From: Eretmocerus hayati
Taxonomy: Eukaryota > Arthropoda > Insecta > Hymenoptera > Aphelinidae
Length of the DNA: 64,000 bases
Assembly (NCBI GenBank): GCA_029851415.1
Contig: CM056742.1
Span: 115,570,246 to 115,634,245 of the forward strand
Direction of reading: 5' to 3'
The position numbers and the translations under genes are program-made. This document shows, in pieces, positions 21,205-31,354 of this stretch (its first letter is position 1; every line of letters begins with the position of its first letter). Below the pieces are notes generated by a model. It was not told where the DNA came from. It saw only the letters and a program-made list of their open reading frames with translations, and did no database searches.

Positions 21205-21310
21205 AAAACGGATTGATACTGTCGAGGGCTGCGGAAATCGCCCGCTTATAAAGGATGGTCAGCCAATCAGAAGCTGCCACCGAAATTTGAATCAGCCAAT
21301 AGAAAGTGGT
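21205..21310 (-). promoter_or_regulatory. Candidate Pol II promoter: two CCAAT boxes and a TATA box, reading left
   Basis: On the minus strand two ATTGGCTGA-type CCAAT boxes (near 21293-21301 and 21261-21269) are followed by TTTATAAG (21245-21252). Spacing fits a promoter starting at about 21215-21220, heading into the (GA)n tract and the LINE array. Two identical CCAAT boxes plus TATA are common in replication-dependent histone promoters, but no histone gene is present to the left. It could be a host promoter cut off from its gene by the LINE insertions. No experimental evidence can be read from sequence. Confidence 0.45.
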
Positions 21311-22559
21311 CATTGGTGAAATTTTAATTAAAATAAAGTCTAGCACGTGACTATTCTTATCTAGTGATAGCCTCTCGCTTCATGTCAATGCCCGAAAAGA
21401 TTTGCCTCGTGTAGTTGCTCGCGGTAGATAATCATATTCGCCAAGTGTCAACTTTCACAATTATTCTTCTAACTTATCCAACTATTTCCCGCAGAGCGCG
21501 GTTCTTATCTTTTAAAACATATCGAGACACACTAAAGGGCAGGACGGCTGTCAAGACGTCACACCTATTTCTAAGCCATTTGTTGGAGGTCTCTGCTCAT
21601 CCATGACTCGAAGCTTGGCTCTGGAAGTCCTTTCACATGTTTCGGAAATTTGGAGAGTACTTCTACATCCTTTGGTGTGAATCAGTTGAGATGGAAGCAT
21701 AAATGGCCGTGTCCAGTGACAACGTTTTTGCAAAAATTGCCAAAAATGGCTTTTTGGCATGTATGCGTTTGAAGAAAAAAGAAAATTGACATCCTCCCAA
21801 AATTTTTCCTCTGTAAGTAAATACCTCAGAGAACATTCTGGCGGAAATTAGTGGAAGAATACCGTGGACGTTTTTAGTAGTTTGGTCCTGAAGTTGATTT
21901 TTCAACAAAAGCTAATCTTCCCACTGCTGTAGCTCGCGTAGGAAAACTGATAATCGACTTTACGCATTGGTCAAATTGTAGGTCTTATTAGAAGACCTTG
22001 AAAATGACCACTAGTAAAAGTCGACTATCGCTTTTTCAATTGGAGCAAGATCACTTCGAATAAAACCCAAAAATCGCTGAAATCTGCTCTGAGCAGATAG
22101 CTTGTAGAAGTTACTATATTTACAGATCAATTCTGGATCCTCTCTACGAAGTATGAGTTTCGACGTAAAATTGCGCCTAGGTACGTCAAAAAAGGATGAG
22201 TCTAGTCAGAGCTATGATTTTCCGAAAATGGGCTAGAAATAACCAAAACTGGGCCTTCTATGGGCTCTAAAGCTAATGGGGATTTTCAAAAATCCAAATA
22301 ATTTTTCTTGGAACAGGAAACATTTTTGGTACCCTCCTCCTCTCTGTTGATGGTTTTGTACATCTTGCTCCAGAATTACTGATATGCCCCCTTCAAAGAA
22401 AACCAGCTAAACTATCGACCAATATCCTCCCGGTGCGTGTGATGGCTGACAAAATCAGCACCTGATTTGAGGATGCTCAAATTGATCGTACAAGTGGCAA
22501 AATCGCACGAATTTGGAATAAGACATCGGGCAAATCATATCTGCAACGGTCCAGAGCGT
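21311..22559. other. Gene-less AT-rich stretch
   Basis: Only short open frames on either strand, without recognisable motifs or long repeats. I see no RNA gene. Confidence 0.5.
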
Positions 22560-22811
22560 CAAAAAAAAACAAGTTTCAACATAGTTTTTCGTAAACAAAT
22601 GGAAATAAATAATAGGTGGTGGCCCTGAGAATCTTTCCGGATAAAAGTTCAGGTTAAGCAGCGTTTTCGTGGTGGTGGTATCCGGATGTGTGACCGCTCA
22701 TTTGAGTTTGCCGAATGAGGTCTATTATACATCAGGCTTGTTTGTGTAGCTTAGCAGACGCAGACTAGTGGTCACCCGATCAAACACCACCACTTCGAAA
22801 ACGTTACTTAA
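22560..22811. mobile_element. Small hairpin element with TTAA ends (core 22654-22811)
   Basis: TTAAGCAGCGTTTTCG (22654) is mirrored by CGAAAACGTTACTTAA (ending 22811), with partly paired interior (GTGGTGG, GGTCACCC). The same core occurs in the palindrome at 37254-37402, and part of it in reverse at 49630-49690. The left shoulder (TTTTTCGTAAACAAATGG) also matches 49725-49745 in reverse, so the family is longer than the core. The right TTAA is shared with the next element. Confidence 0.55.
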
Positions 22812-23642
22812 CACGTTTACTGCTGTGGGTCCCACCCGTGGGACCCGTTTTTGTTCAGGTTCTAGCGTGCACCAAACGACGTAGACACATCCAATGCCTT
22901 GTGTTACAGTTTTGGCTCATTATATATGATGTCAAGAATGTATGTGCATGCCAGCTTCAGTATCGGACTTGATTTGTATAATTTACTCGATAAAAACTCA
23001 GTTTTTACGAAAATTCCGATAAGTGACAGAAAATTACCCAATAAATTGTGAATTCATCAATACTCACTGAATATTATCCAATGTATCTCAACTACTTCGA
23101 AAGCTTATGTCAGAAGCTACAAAATGAGCCCACATACGCGTGATTTGAGCGGAATGGAGCCGAGTATTCGGAGATTTACACGCGAAATAACCACGAGGTA
23201 TTCAAAAAAGTTGAAGAGTATCTAGAATAAGAAGCTGTGTCTCGCGGATTCACGAAGATAAAAAGTCATACTCGCGTGGATTACAATCGCAATCCGCGGT
23301 TCTTACTAGGCAAAAGCTTCCAATTCAGTCCATGCTCGCGAACGCGCGAATTACCCGAACGGTTCCGAGAAATCAACGAATCCTCCCGAAAAACGAAAAA
23401 GTACATCTTAGGATCACTAATTTTGGTAGTCCGATCATTCACTTCATCCTCCATTGCGCGATAGAAATTTTCGCAGGTCCCACCGGTGGAACCCGCGTGA
23501 ATTCGTGAGGATCTTGTAACTAGATGTCAAACTGATGACATTTCAAAAAGATTCTACTTTCATAAGTGCAAAATCACGCGTTTGCACTCTCTCGCACTCT
23601 GGGACGGAATGCCGGTTTTCAGCGTCGCAGTGAACGTATTAA
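22808..23642. mobile_element. TTAA-flanked (piggyBac-type) non-autonomous element, family a, copy 1
   Basis: 835 bp from TTAACACGTTTACTGC to its imperfect complement GCAGTGAACGTATTAA. Just inside the left end is the palindrome GGGTCCCACCCGTGGGACCC. TTAA target duplication is the hallmark of the piggyBac superfamily; no transposase is encoded. A second copy in reverse orientation is at 56552-57848 and a 91 bp derivative at 35224-35314. An open frame at 23237-23464 (75 codons, GTG at its start) is also open in the second copy, but could reflect only recent common ancestry. Confidence 0.7.
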
Positions 23643-24659
23643 GTTGGATTTTCGGCTGAAAAGCCCTGCAGCGCTATCGCTGTTGTTTATATCAATTTGT
23701 TCAAGAAAAATGACGGTGAAACTTGTTCTGCTTTCTCAAAAGACAAAGCTTCCGTTTGATGGTAGTAGATTTTGGATCGAATTTTCAAAAAAAAATTTTC
23801 CCCTCCATTAAAGCTCTGGGGTACATGAAAATTGCACTTTCCTCTTCGTTTTCACGGAATCTATCGACTGTAACTCACAGTTTTTGTTGATAACGCCTCA
23901 ATAAATATCTAAAGTCCCATTTTTTCAGCCTCCTTACCGTGTGTGTGTGTGTGTTGTTTTCTATGGCTCAGCAAAACTCCTCACTGTTTCCATCGATCCC
24001 TCTGAAATTTGGCGGACATAGTCGGCGGCATCTGTAAGTAGGAACGCTACATTATGAGTATTCCCCGATCAGTATTTCGGACATATAAATTTTTTTCTGA
24101 AAATATGTCATTTTTCCATAACTTCGAAACTACTTGTACTTTTCCCATCAGCCTCGAAAATTTTGGAACGTTTGAGTCCAGAGTTTCTCGATGTGCTAAA
24201 TTGGTTGGTCACTCCAAAATTTTGAATTTGTCCCATTTTATTCTAGTTTCTGTGTACTCCTCTTTACATTGGTCTCTAAGAACATGATATGACATTTCAT
24301 CGAAATTCCGTATCAACTAATCGATTCCGCACGTTAAGGTACATCAAAATTACGTCCCGTACATTTTTTGGAGCTATAGGGAAGAAATATAAATCATTTG
24401 TAAGATATGCTTCTTCCATAAAAATGAGACATTTTTCAATGACCTTTGAAGGTTCGTTGTCAATGAAAATTGGTACGTTTCAAAATGGCGGTGGCTGTAC
24501 AGCCGGTCACGTGTTTTGTAAAGCTTTTCCATCGAAAATGCTCATCTCAAAGATATATGTATGCGTGTGTCTTTCATTAGAATAACAACCATTTAGAATG
24601 AGAAAGTCTGCTTCAGAATCATCATGAAAAATTGAATGTCACAAGACATTTGCATCCTC
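23643..24659. other. Gene-less stretch with a (GT)n tract
   Basis: Contains a (GT)n microsatellite near 23940-23954. Open frames of 77 and 98 codons here (24054-24287, 24289-24585) show no motif and are AT-rich, so I regard them as chance. Confidence 0.45.
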
Positions 24660-24667
24660 CGTCATAT

Positions 24668-24826
24668 CAATGGTGGATCCAGGGATTCAGTTTGGCAGGG
24701 GCGGTCCCATTGGACGGTCCCCCAGTTTAGAGGGAGCGGTCCGATGTTGCCCATGTTGAATTTTTGGTTCAAAGGGGACGATCGGCCCTTCCCCCCCCCC
24801 TCCCCCCACCTCTGGATCCGCCACTG
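24668..24826. mobile_element. hAT-type MITE with perfect 8 bp target duplication
   Basis: 159 bp with imperfect terminal repeats CAATGGTGGATCCAG and CTGGATCCGCCACTG. The 8 bp CGTCATAT is directly repeated at 24660-24667 and 24827-24834. Eight-base duplications and CA(G/A)TGG termini fit hAT elements. The interior has a C-rich tract and no coding capacity. Confidence 0.85.
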
Positions 24827-25003
24827 CGTCATATTGAACATCGCTATCTAGGAACTTCGAATATAGATTTGAATGGATCTCATAGAGGGAATGTTCAAAA
24901 TTTTCCGCCAAATCATCTCTGCCAAAGCAAACTTTCATCACATGACCATTTTGACATCTTTTTCGGGCCATGTCTATTCGTGTGATTGCTTGACGGCATG
25001 CGG

Positions 25004-25890
25004 CCACGGCCGCTAAACTCAATGCCCTCTTCGTTTGAAGTAATTTGATCTAAAAAGTACCCTTAATTGCAAATGTAAGATAGGGTTATGTATCGATTTT
25101 GATCTTGATCAAACTTGTGCACCATGGTTTTCGGGCTGGTTTTGAGTACCTGGATCTTTGCTTCAAAAACTCATGAAATCAACAACGTCAAGCCCGATGA
25201 AATTGAGCTATTATAGTGAATTCGTGGGAATTCAAAAGAGGCAAGTTTTATTAGAATTGAATTCGGCAAACATGTGAGTCATTGCGCACATAATTCTTGG
25301 GCTAATTTTGTGATTTCGTATTTTTTCTGTAGAACAGTAATTGGTTTACCAACAATGAATTCGATGATAATATATTAATTGCCGAAGTCTGGAGAAAATA
25401 TCAAGGTGTGCATTCGATTCTGATCAGAACCGGTTTGATTTGATTGCAGTTTGATCAAAATCAAAAAGAATCCGTGATGATCTACTCAGAATTCAGCAGT
25501 TGATATAATATGATCAGACCCATCTAACGGCGAGTCAGTCACCCTCTTAAATACGAAAAAACATGAGATTGCAGAATCATTCCAAGAATTATTATGTGCG
25601 CAATGGCTCACACGTTTGCCGAATTCAATTGTAATAAAACATGCCTTTTTTGAGTTTTCACGGATTCAATTCAATCGCTCATTTTCATCGGGCTTGACGT
25701 TGTTAATCTCATTATTTTCTCACGCAAATATCCGAGTATTCAAAACTAGCCCGAAAATTAGGTGCACACCCATACACGAGTCAAGTTCGATCGAAATCGG
25801 CACCTAACCCCACTATTCCTATGCAATAAAGGGGTACTTTCCTGATTAAATATCTCAAAACAAAGAGGGCATCGAGTTTCACGGACGTGG
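25004..25890. mobile_element. Palindromic element, ~890 bp, arms ~320-350 bp
   Basis: The left arm (25004-25330) and right arm (25540-25890) are reverse complements with moderate divergence. Matching landmarks include AACGTCAAGCCCGATGAAA, TTGAATTCGGCAAAC and ATTGCGCACATAAT. A ~210 bp unpaired centre lies between. No protein motif. Several short open frames are by-products of the repeat. Confidence 0.65.
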
Positions 25891-28497
25891 AGACTGTTGT
25901 TCAGTGTTCTGAGATCTATCGTTTGAGTACACTTGTGGGATGTTAGACCGAAACCGAAAATCCTATGATAGTGCGGGGTCCTTCATTTCGGCACTTTTCA
26001 TAGAATATGAGAAACACCAAGTAAATGATTGTATCCGTTGGTCGCTACACTGCTTTACTTACCTTATGAATTTCCTGTCACTCAGAGAGAAATCAGTAGC
26101 AGAATGAGGATTTTTGAGCATATTTAGTAGGCAAGGAGAAAGGTAAGAGACGAGGATATGATTAATTTTCTACATATTTTATTTTTCGGGATAGAGGTGA
26201 CCTCTCACGCACTCACATTGTCATCTCACGATTCCGAATGCAGTTTTGATCGATAAATAGTGCAAATTTCATAAATGTGATCTATTTTCGGAGTCAATCC
26301 GACTCTAGAGAATGGGAGGCTAGCTGCTCTAAGAGTTGAGGATTTTCAAAAAACTTTTGCCTCGGCTCCTTACGGGATTTAAGATTAGAATTTCTAACAC
26401 TTTCCTATGGTAAAACATTCAAGTCTCTGCCGCTATGAGTACACGTCGAACTGACATTAGAATGCGGTCATTTTCCATGTTGCTGGCTATAAACTAAAAC
26501 TAATGTATGGGCGAGCGCAGAGAAAGCCACTATCTAAATCAAGCGTTGGACATACGCAAACTGTCGTTATTTTGATAACTTATTCCACCGGGATATGAGT
26601 ACCTAAAAATATCGCTACTTGCGTACTTTGAGCCTAAAAGTACATTGGAAAGCGTTACCAAGGCCCGAGGGAAAAAATTCAGTTCTGAGACCTCACTTCA
26701 CGTAGTTTTACAAGGTCTTGGGAGTTTCATAATTTTATCTTGATCCGCTACTTACTGTATCCGAGGTGGAATAAGATCTGAAGATGCAGGGAAGATGGTT
26801 CTGACATCGTAAGTAAGAAGGTCGGTGACTGTAACTCCAAGATTCCGAAAAATTCCTTGAAATGGTCTTTTCTTACAAATTACGGAATCGATGATATTTG
26901 AACGAGTCACGCAGATACTTCCTGTTTTTTCTGCGAAAATTCTTAAATGGGAGACGGTGACAAACTGGCTGCAGTACAAATTGAGAATTTGTATCTTAGA
27001 CTGCCTGTCTTACCTATTCGAGTCGCCACCACATGCAAATATATCACTTGGAGAAAGAAAAATAAGAATTGGCGTGAAAAAGTGCGAGGGTGTCATCCTC
27101 ATGGCTCGTAAAAAGCAGCCTCCAGATGGTCTTTCGCAGAAACGGATATATGTTGTTGCTCCCGCGCGTCGACTTGGCTGCTTCGAGCTCGTACTTCGCA
27201 CCCCTTTCCACTTTATATCATCATTGGCAGTCATCGGTTCCGCAGCGACTGATAGTATTTTCGTGTGCCGATCGTTGCCTCGAGCATTAGAGTCGAAGAG
27301 CTTTCGCGTCAGATGCGTAGGCACACAATAATTCACGGTTCTGCAAGTGTAGATGAAAGAATCCGCAGACTTTACAACCGAATCGGTCATGCAACAACAA
27401 ACATGCGAGAGCAGGTCCTGCCATCACCAAACTTACTCTCAAGCATTATCCTGCGTCGCCCTCTTTGACACCCTATTTTCGATCTTGCCTCATAGGCTCT
27501 GAAATGAAGCTTCTTCGCTAAATTTAAAGTCGAGCGTTGAGAGGGAGGTGTATCTCGAATGAGACGACGCCCCAGAGATTCTAAAGAGACCACCATCGGA
27601 CGACTGCTCCTCGCCGAGTTTGTTGTAATCGTTATCTTGCGCACTCTCATCCATCGACTGTTACTATACTTACCTCGTGACAGCTTTTCGTTAGTTATGG
27701 ATTATTTGGAGTGGTCTGAGCGCAGGGCCAATCTATTCTTCTAAGACTGTATAGTGACGTGAGAATGTTTAGGGAAGAGCTGCTCTTTCGTGATCACGTA
27801 TCCCATGCACGAGTTGGAGCTTGCGAGGAGATCTCGAAGCGATGAGCTAGATCAAACACTTATACACAAGGATTGTCTCTGTCGATCATGTTCTCGTGTT
27901 TTCGCGAAGGAAAAATTCTCAGCATACTTACCACGCTTTAGTTTTGTTGCAAAGTTCTTGAAAATTCAATTATCGTGCTTTTACTGAGTGAGTTTCTCAA
28001 AATTCCCTACCGTAGCTCTCTTCTTGACTCATTTTAACACCAGAATTCTCTTGTATCTCTGAATTTCCGTAAATATTAGCATCTTTAATGGAGAAAGAGT
28101 ATCAGTGAGCCAAACACAATGCAATTTTGAAAATTTTATAGATATATATTTTTGACTATCGGACGTGAGCTCTGGTGAAAATTGGCGGTTTTATACCTGC
28201 TGGTCCATTTAGAATTATTACACAGTGCCCGACAAAATTTTTTGGGTCAGGATGTCGTATAGACCGGATCATGATTTTCTAACGTATTTTTCGACGCTAA
28301 ACCCGAATCCGAGCTCAGAATTGCACCTAGACGTCGGAATTTTTTCAAAATTATAAGAAATCATTGTTCCCATTGGTTTCGGTGACTTAGACAAAAATCA
28401 TGACATAGTAGCTTGAAACAGAGCACGAGATCGCGTTCAGACGGCCATTTTGCGGAGGAAAAGTTCATTAGGATACTCGGCATATGCGATAATTTTC
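25891..28497. other. Gene-less stretch
   Basis: Longest open frames are 146 codons (26891-27331, plus) and 126 codons (27010-27390, minus), overlapping each other, with no motif I recognise and no evidence of splice structure. One might hide a lineage-specific exon, but I cannot support it. Confidence 0.35.
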
Positions 28498-28597
28498 CTC
28501 TCATAATTTTGAAACAGCAAGGGTTATCGCAAAAACCTCCAAAATGCGCAAAGGCACCTTTTTTGCGATAACCCTTACTGTTTCAAAGTTACAAGGA
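28498..28597. repeat. Short hairpin, ~38 bp arms
   Basis: TTGAAACAGCAAGGGTTATC (28509 on) is mirrored by GATAACCCTTACTGTTTC (ending near 28584), separated by ~24 bp. A second weak inverted pair (CCGGGTAACCAATT near 28617 and AATTGGTTATCCGGG near 28716) follows. Possibly decayed MITEs. Confidence 0.5.
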
Positions 28598-29549
28598 ATT
28601 GAATTCTCACTGATGCCGGGTAACCAATTACGCTTTTTCGGCGCAGAATGACCACCTGTGCACCGTTTTGAGCGACTACATCAAGATTTCCGTCTACCTC
28701 AAAAAAACAGCTGAAAATTGGTTATCCGGGATGTAAAAGAAAATTCTGACGCTCTGGCGCAATTCTGGGATCGGATCCAGTTCCAGCACTGTAAATCTAA
28801 AACTGTCAAAATTCACAAATTGAATTTGTTAAAATTTTCTCTCTAGGTAAATGTGTAATTTTTACAGATGAATATGTAATTTTCACAGATGAATACTTAA
28901 TTTCAGCTGATGAATATGTGAACTACAACATTTGAAGGAGTAGATCTTAGACTTAGCAGAGTATTTGCATTTGAATCTGTAGATTGTACTAATTCAATAT
29001 GTGATTCATGGGATGCCATAAAAAATTTTCTGATGCGCGGGAATGTGCATATAGAAACAGGGTCGACTAGAAGAATTTCCTTGATGAATTTGAGTTTCCT
29101 CTTCTTGCCGATTCCTTGAACAGGAGTTTGAACTAATGGCGACCTAATTTGGATACAAAGTTTGAGAAAGTTTGCACAAAAGGTAGATACACGAATGGAA
29201 CCGAAATGCATTAGCTGGGGTGTAGAAAAATGTTTGAAAAAATTGTGGCTTCCGGTGTTCACCTATGGGATCAGAATTCTGAAGAATGGGTGGGTTTCGA
29301 CGTGAACTCACTAGAGAATGGTGATACCAAGCAGATTCGAGTTTTGCATCTCGATTATGAAATTTCTATCAGCTAAAATCTGACTACAACGTCTGAAAAG
29401 ACGCATCGAAGGAAAATGTTATAGAACCTAGTCGCCACAGTAACTCGTTGCTATGGAGTATTAGAAAATTATTTGTGGATTGTGACTCCGACTGTTCAGC
29501 TATGAGTACACAATTTTCTAGGGGGCGCAAAGGTTTTCAAAGAATCCCA

Positions 29550-30420
29550 CACGTGAACCTACTGGACATCGTAATATCAATTATATTCGAGTTTGGAATT
29601 TTAAGGAAGTCTCACTCACTTTTGACAATTTGGATATCATATTTGAGACAGCCAGAGCCACGATTTTTTTGAAAATTCCTCTACACTCTACCATCTGGAT
29701 GCCGGTTCAATTCGTGTTTATAATCTACATTCGATGCGAACTTTTTGAGATTTTGTACTCAAATTCAAGCTGTCAGAACTTTTAAACTTGAACAGCTAAA
29801 CTCGAATCCGCTTGGTATCACCAATTTCTGAGAGATTCGTTGTGTATGAAATTTCCCATGAACTCAACCACTTTTAAGAACTTTGATCTCATGACTGAAT
29901 AGTCAAAGCCACAATTTTTCGAGTATTTATTCACGTCTTTATTATAAGATGCTGTTTTAAATCGTGTCTACCATCTGTCTACCTACGGTGCAAACTTTTC
30001 TTATACTTCATGTTCTGATGCTGGTTGCAAAAGTGTTGAGAACTCAAAGGTAGTGATGAAATCTGCTTGGTATTATCATTCTCTAGTAGGTTCACGTTTG
30101 AGATTCTCGAAAGCACCAGCGACTTTATAGAATTTTGATCTGGTGAAGACGCAGTCGGAACCAAGATTTCTCAGCTTTATTTACTTCTCCAGCTACGAGA
30201 TACCGTTCTAACTCGTGCCATTATCTGTGTAGCATCTATGATACTAACTTGTCTCGAACTTTGTAGTCAGAATGTGGGTGATTAAATGTCTAAAATTGAA
30301 ATCCATTACCTGAATCTGCTAGGTATTACTATTGCCTAAGAGGTTCGAATGCGGGATGGTTCAACTTGCGATCTACATTGAAGAATTTTGATTCCATGAC
30401 TACTTAACCGTTTGTCACGG
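29550..30420. repeat. Diverged tandem repeat, ~255 bp period, about 3-4 units
   Basis: The phrase GAATCYGCTTGGTATYAYCA recurs at 29806, 30057 and 30314 in the same orientation, and the sequence between keeps recognisable order (ACTTTWATAGAA..TTTGATC, then AGTC..AACCA, then a ..TTTATT.. block). A preceding less regular unit starts near 29550. A further copy of the phrase lies inverted at 29302-29340. Confidence 0.55.
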
Positions 30421-31010
30421 TTTGTTGGACTCTCATACCGAGCCAAAGCTGGATAGCATTCAAAACAACATTCGTGATCACAGGCTAAACTCCAGAACAA
30501 TAACCAGAGCACGTGGCGTTACACCAAAACAATAAGATGACCTAACTCGTGGTGCGACTAACCTCTACGACAATTCTGGTGGCAAATTCAAAACTAGCTA
30601 TTTTCCATCAGTTTTCCTGGAAAATTGAGTAATAAAAATCCATCGAACAAGTCATTTCGGACTCCTAATTTAATGAGCTACAAGATGCCGTATCGCAACA
30701 GTATATTACGCAACGTTGTTGAAAAGTTTGAATTACGCACGAGTGAAAATCTTTACACACGAGTGTGAGTCTGTAAGCACTGATGAGATTCTTTACGCAC
30801 GAGCCGCGTAGCGCAATGGTCTTTGTTGTTCTTCCACCTGTTCCTTTTTCCTCACAAATGAAAACGTTCATCTACCATTCAATTCACCATGCCACTATAG
30901 CCATACTCACGAATGAAGGAGACACTTTGGGGAATCAGAGTAGGAGCCTTTTCGTTCAATCGAGTTGAAAACTCACGTATCTACGTGTACAGCACCCGTA
31001 TATTGATGCG
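30421..31010. other. Gene-less stretch
   Basis: Nothing recognisable beyond short open frames on both strands. Confidence 0.4.
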
Positions 31011-31017
31011 TATTAGA

Positions 31018-31354
31018 CTTACAAGGAGGAGTCCAACCTTGCGAGTCCTGGATTCGTCTCAAACTCTAAGAACCGTCTCGTTTTGATGAGAAATTAAGGT
31101 ATCTAAAAGGGTTTAGTCCCATAGGCTCCCTATCCTGAGATACAGCTATGGAGAACAGTATTAGCCTTACAGGCCCATGTTGATAAGTCGTACATATAGA
31201 TATACTGCCAATGCTAATCTTCATAGCTGTCTCTCAGGATGGGAGGCCTATGGGACTCAATCCTTTGAGACACCTTCATTTTTCACCAGAATAAGATGAT
31301 TCCCAAAGTTTGGGACGAATCCAGGACCCGCAAGGTTGGACCTCTCCTCGTTAG
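31018..31354. mobile_element. Palindromic element, ~340 bp, arms ~140 bp
   Basis: GTCCAACCTTGCGAGTCCTG (31031 on) is mirrored by CAGGACCCGCAAGGTTGGAC (ending near 31341); pairing continues inward through CCCATAGGCTCCC/GGGAGGCCTATGGG and CTGAGATACAGCTATG/CATAGCTGTCTCTCAG. The centre is ~55 bp. No clear target duplication. Confidence 0.65.

Noticed and set aside
26891..27390. Overlapping frames of 146 and 126 codons as a host gene
   Set aside because: They lie on opposite strands over the same bases, lack motifs, and show no splice structure I could support.
30340..30365. tRNA-like GGTTCGAAT motif
   Set aside because: No acceptor stem or cloverleaf around it; it lies inside the ~255 bp tandem repeat.
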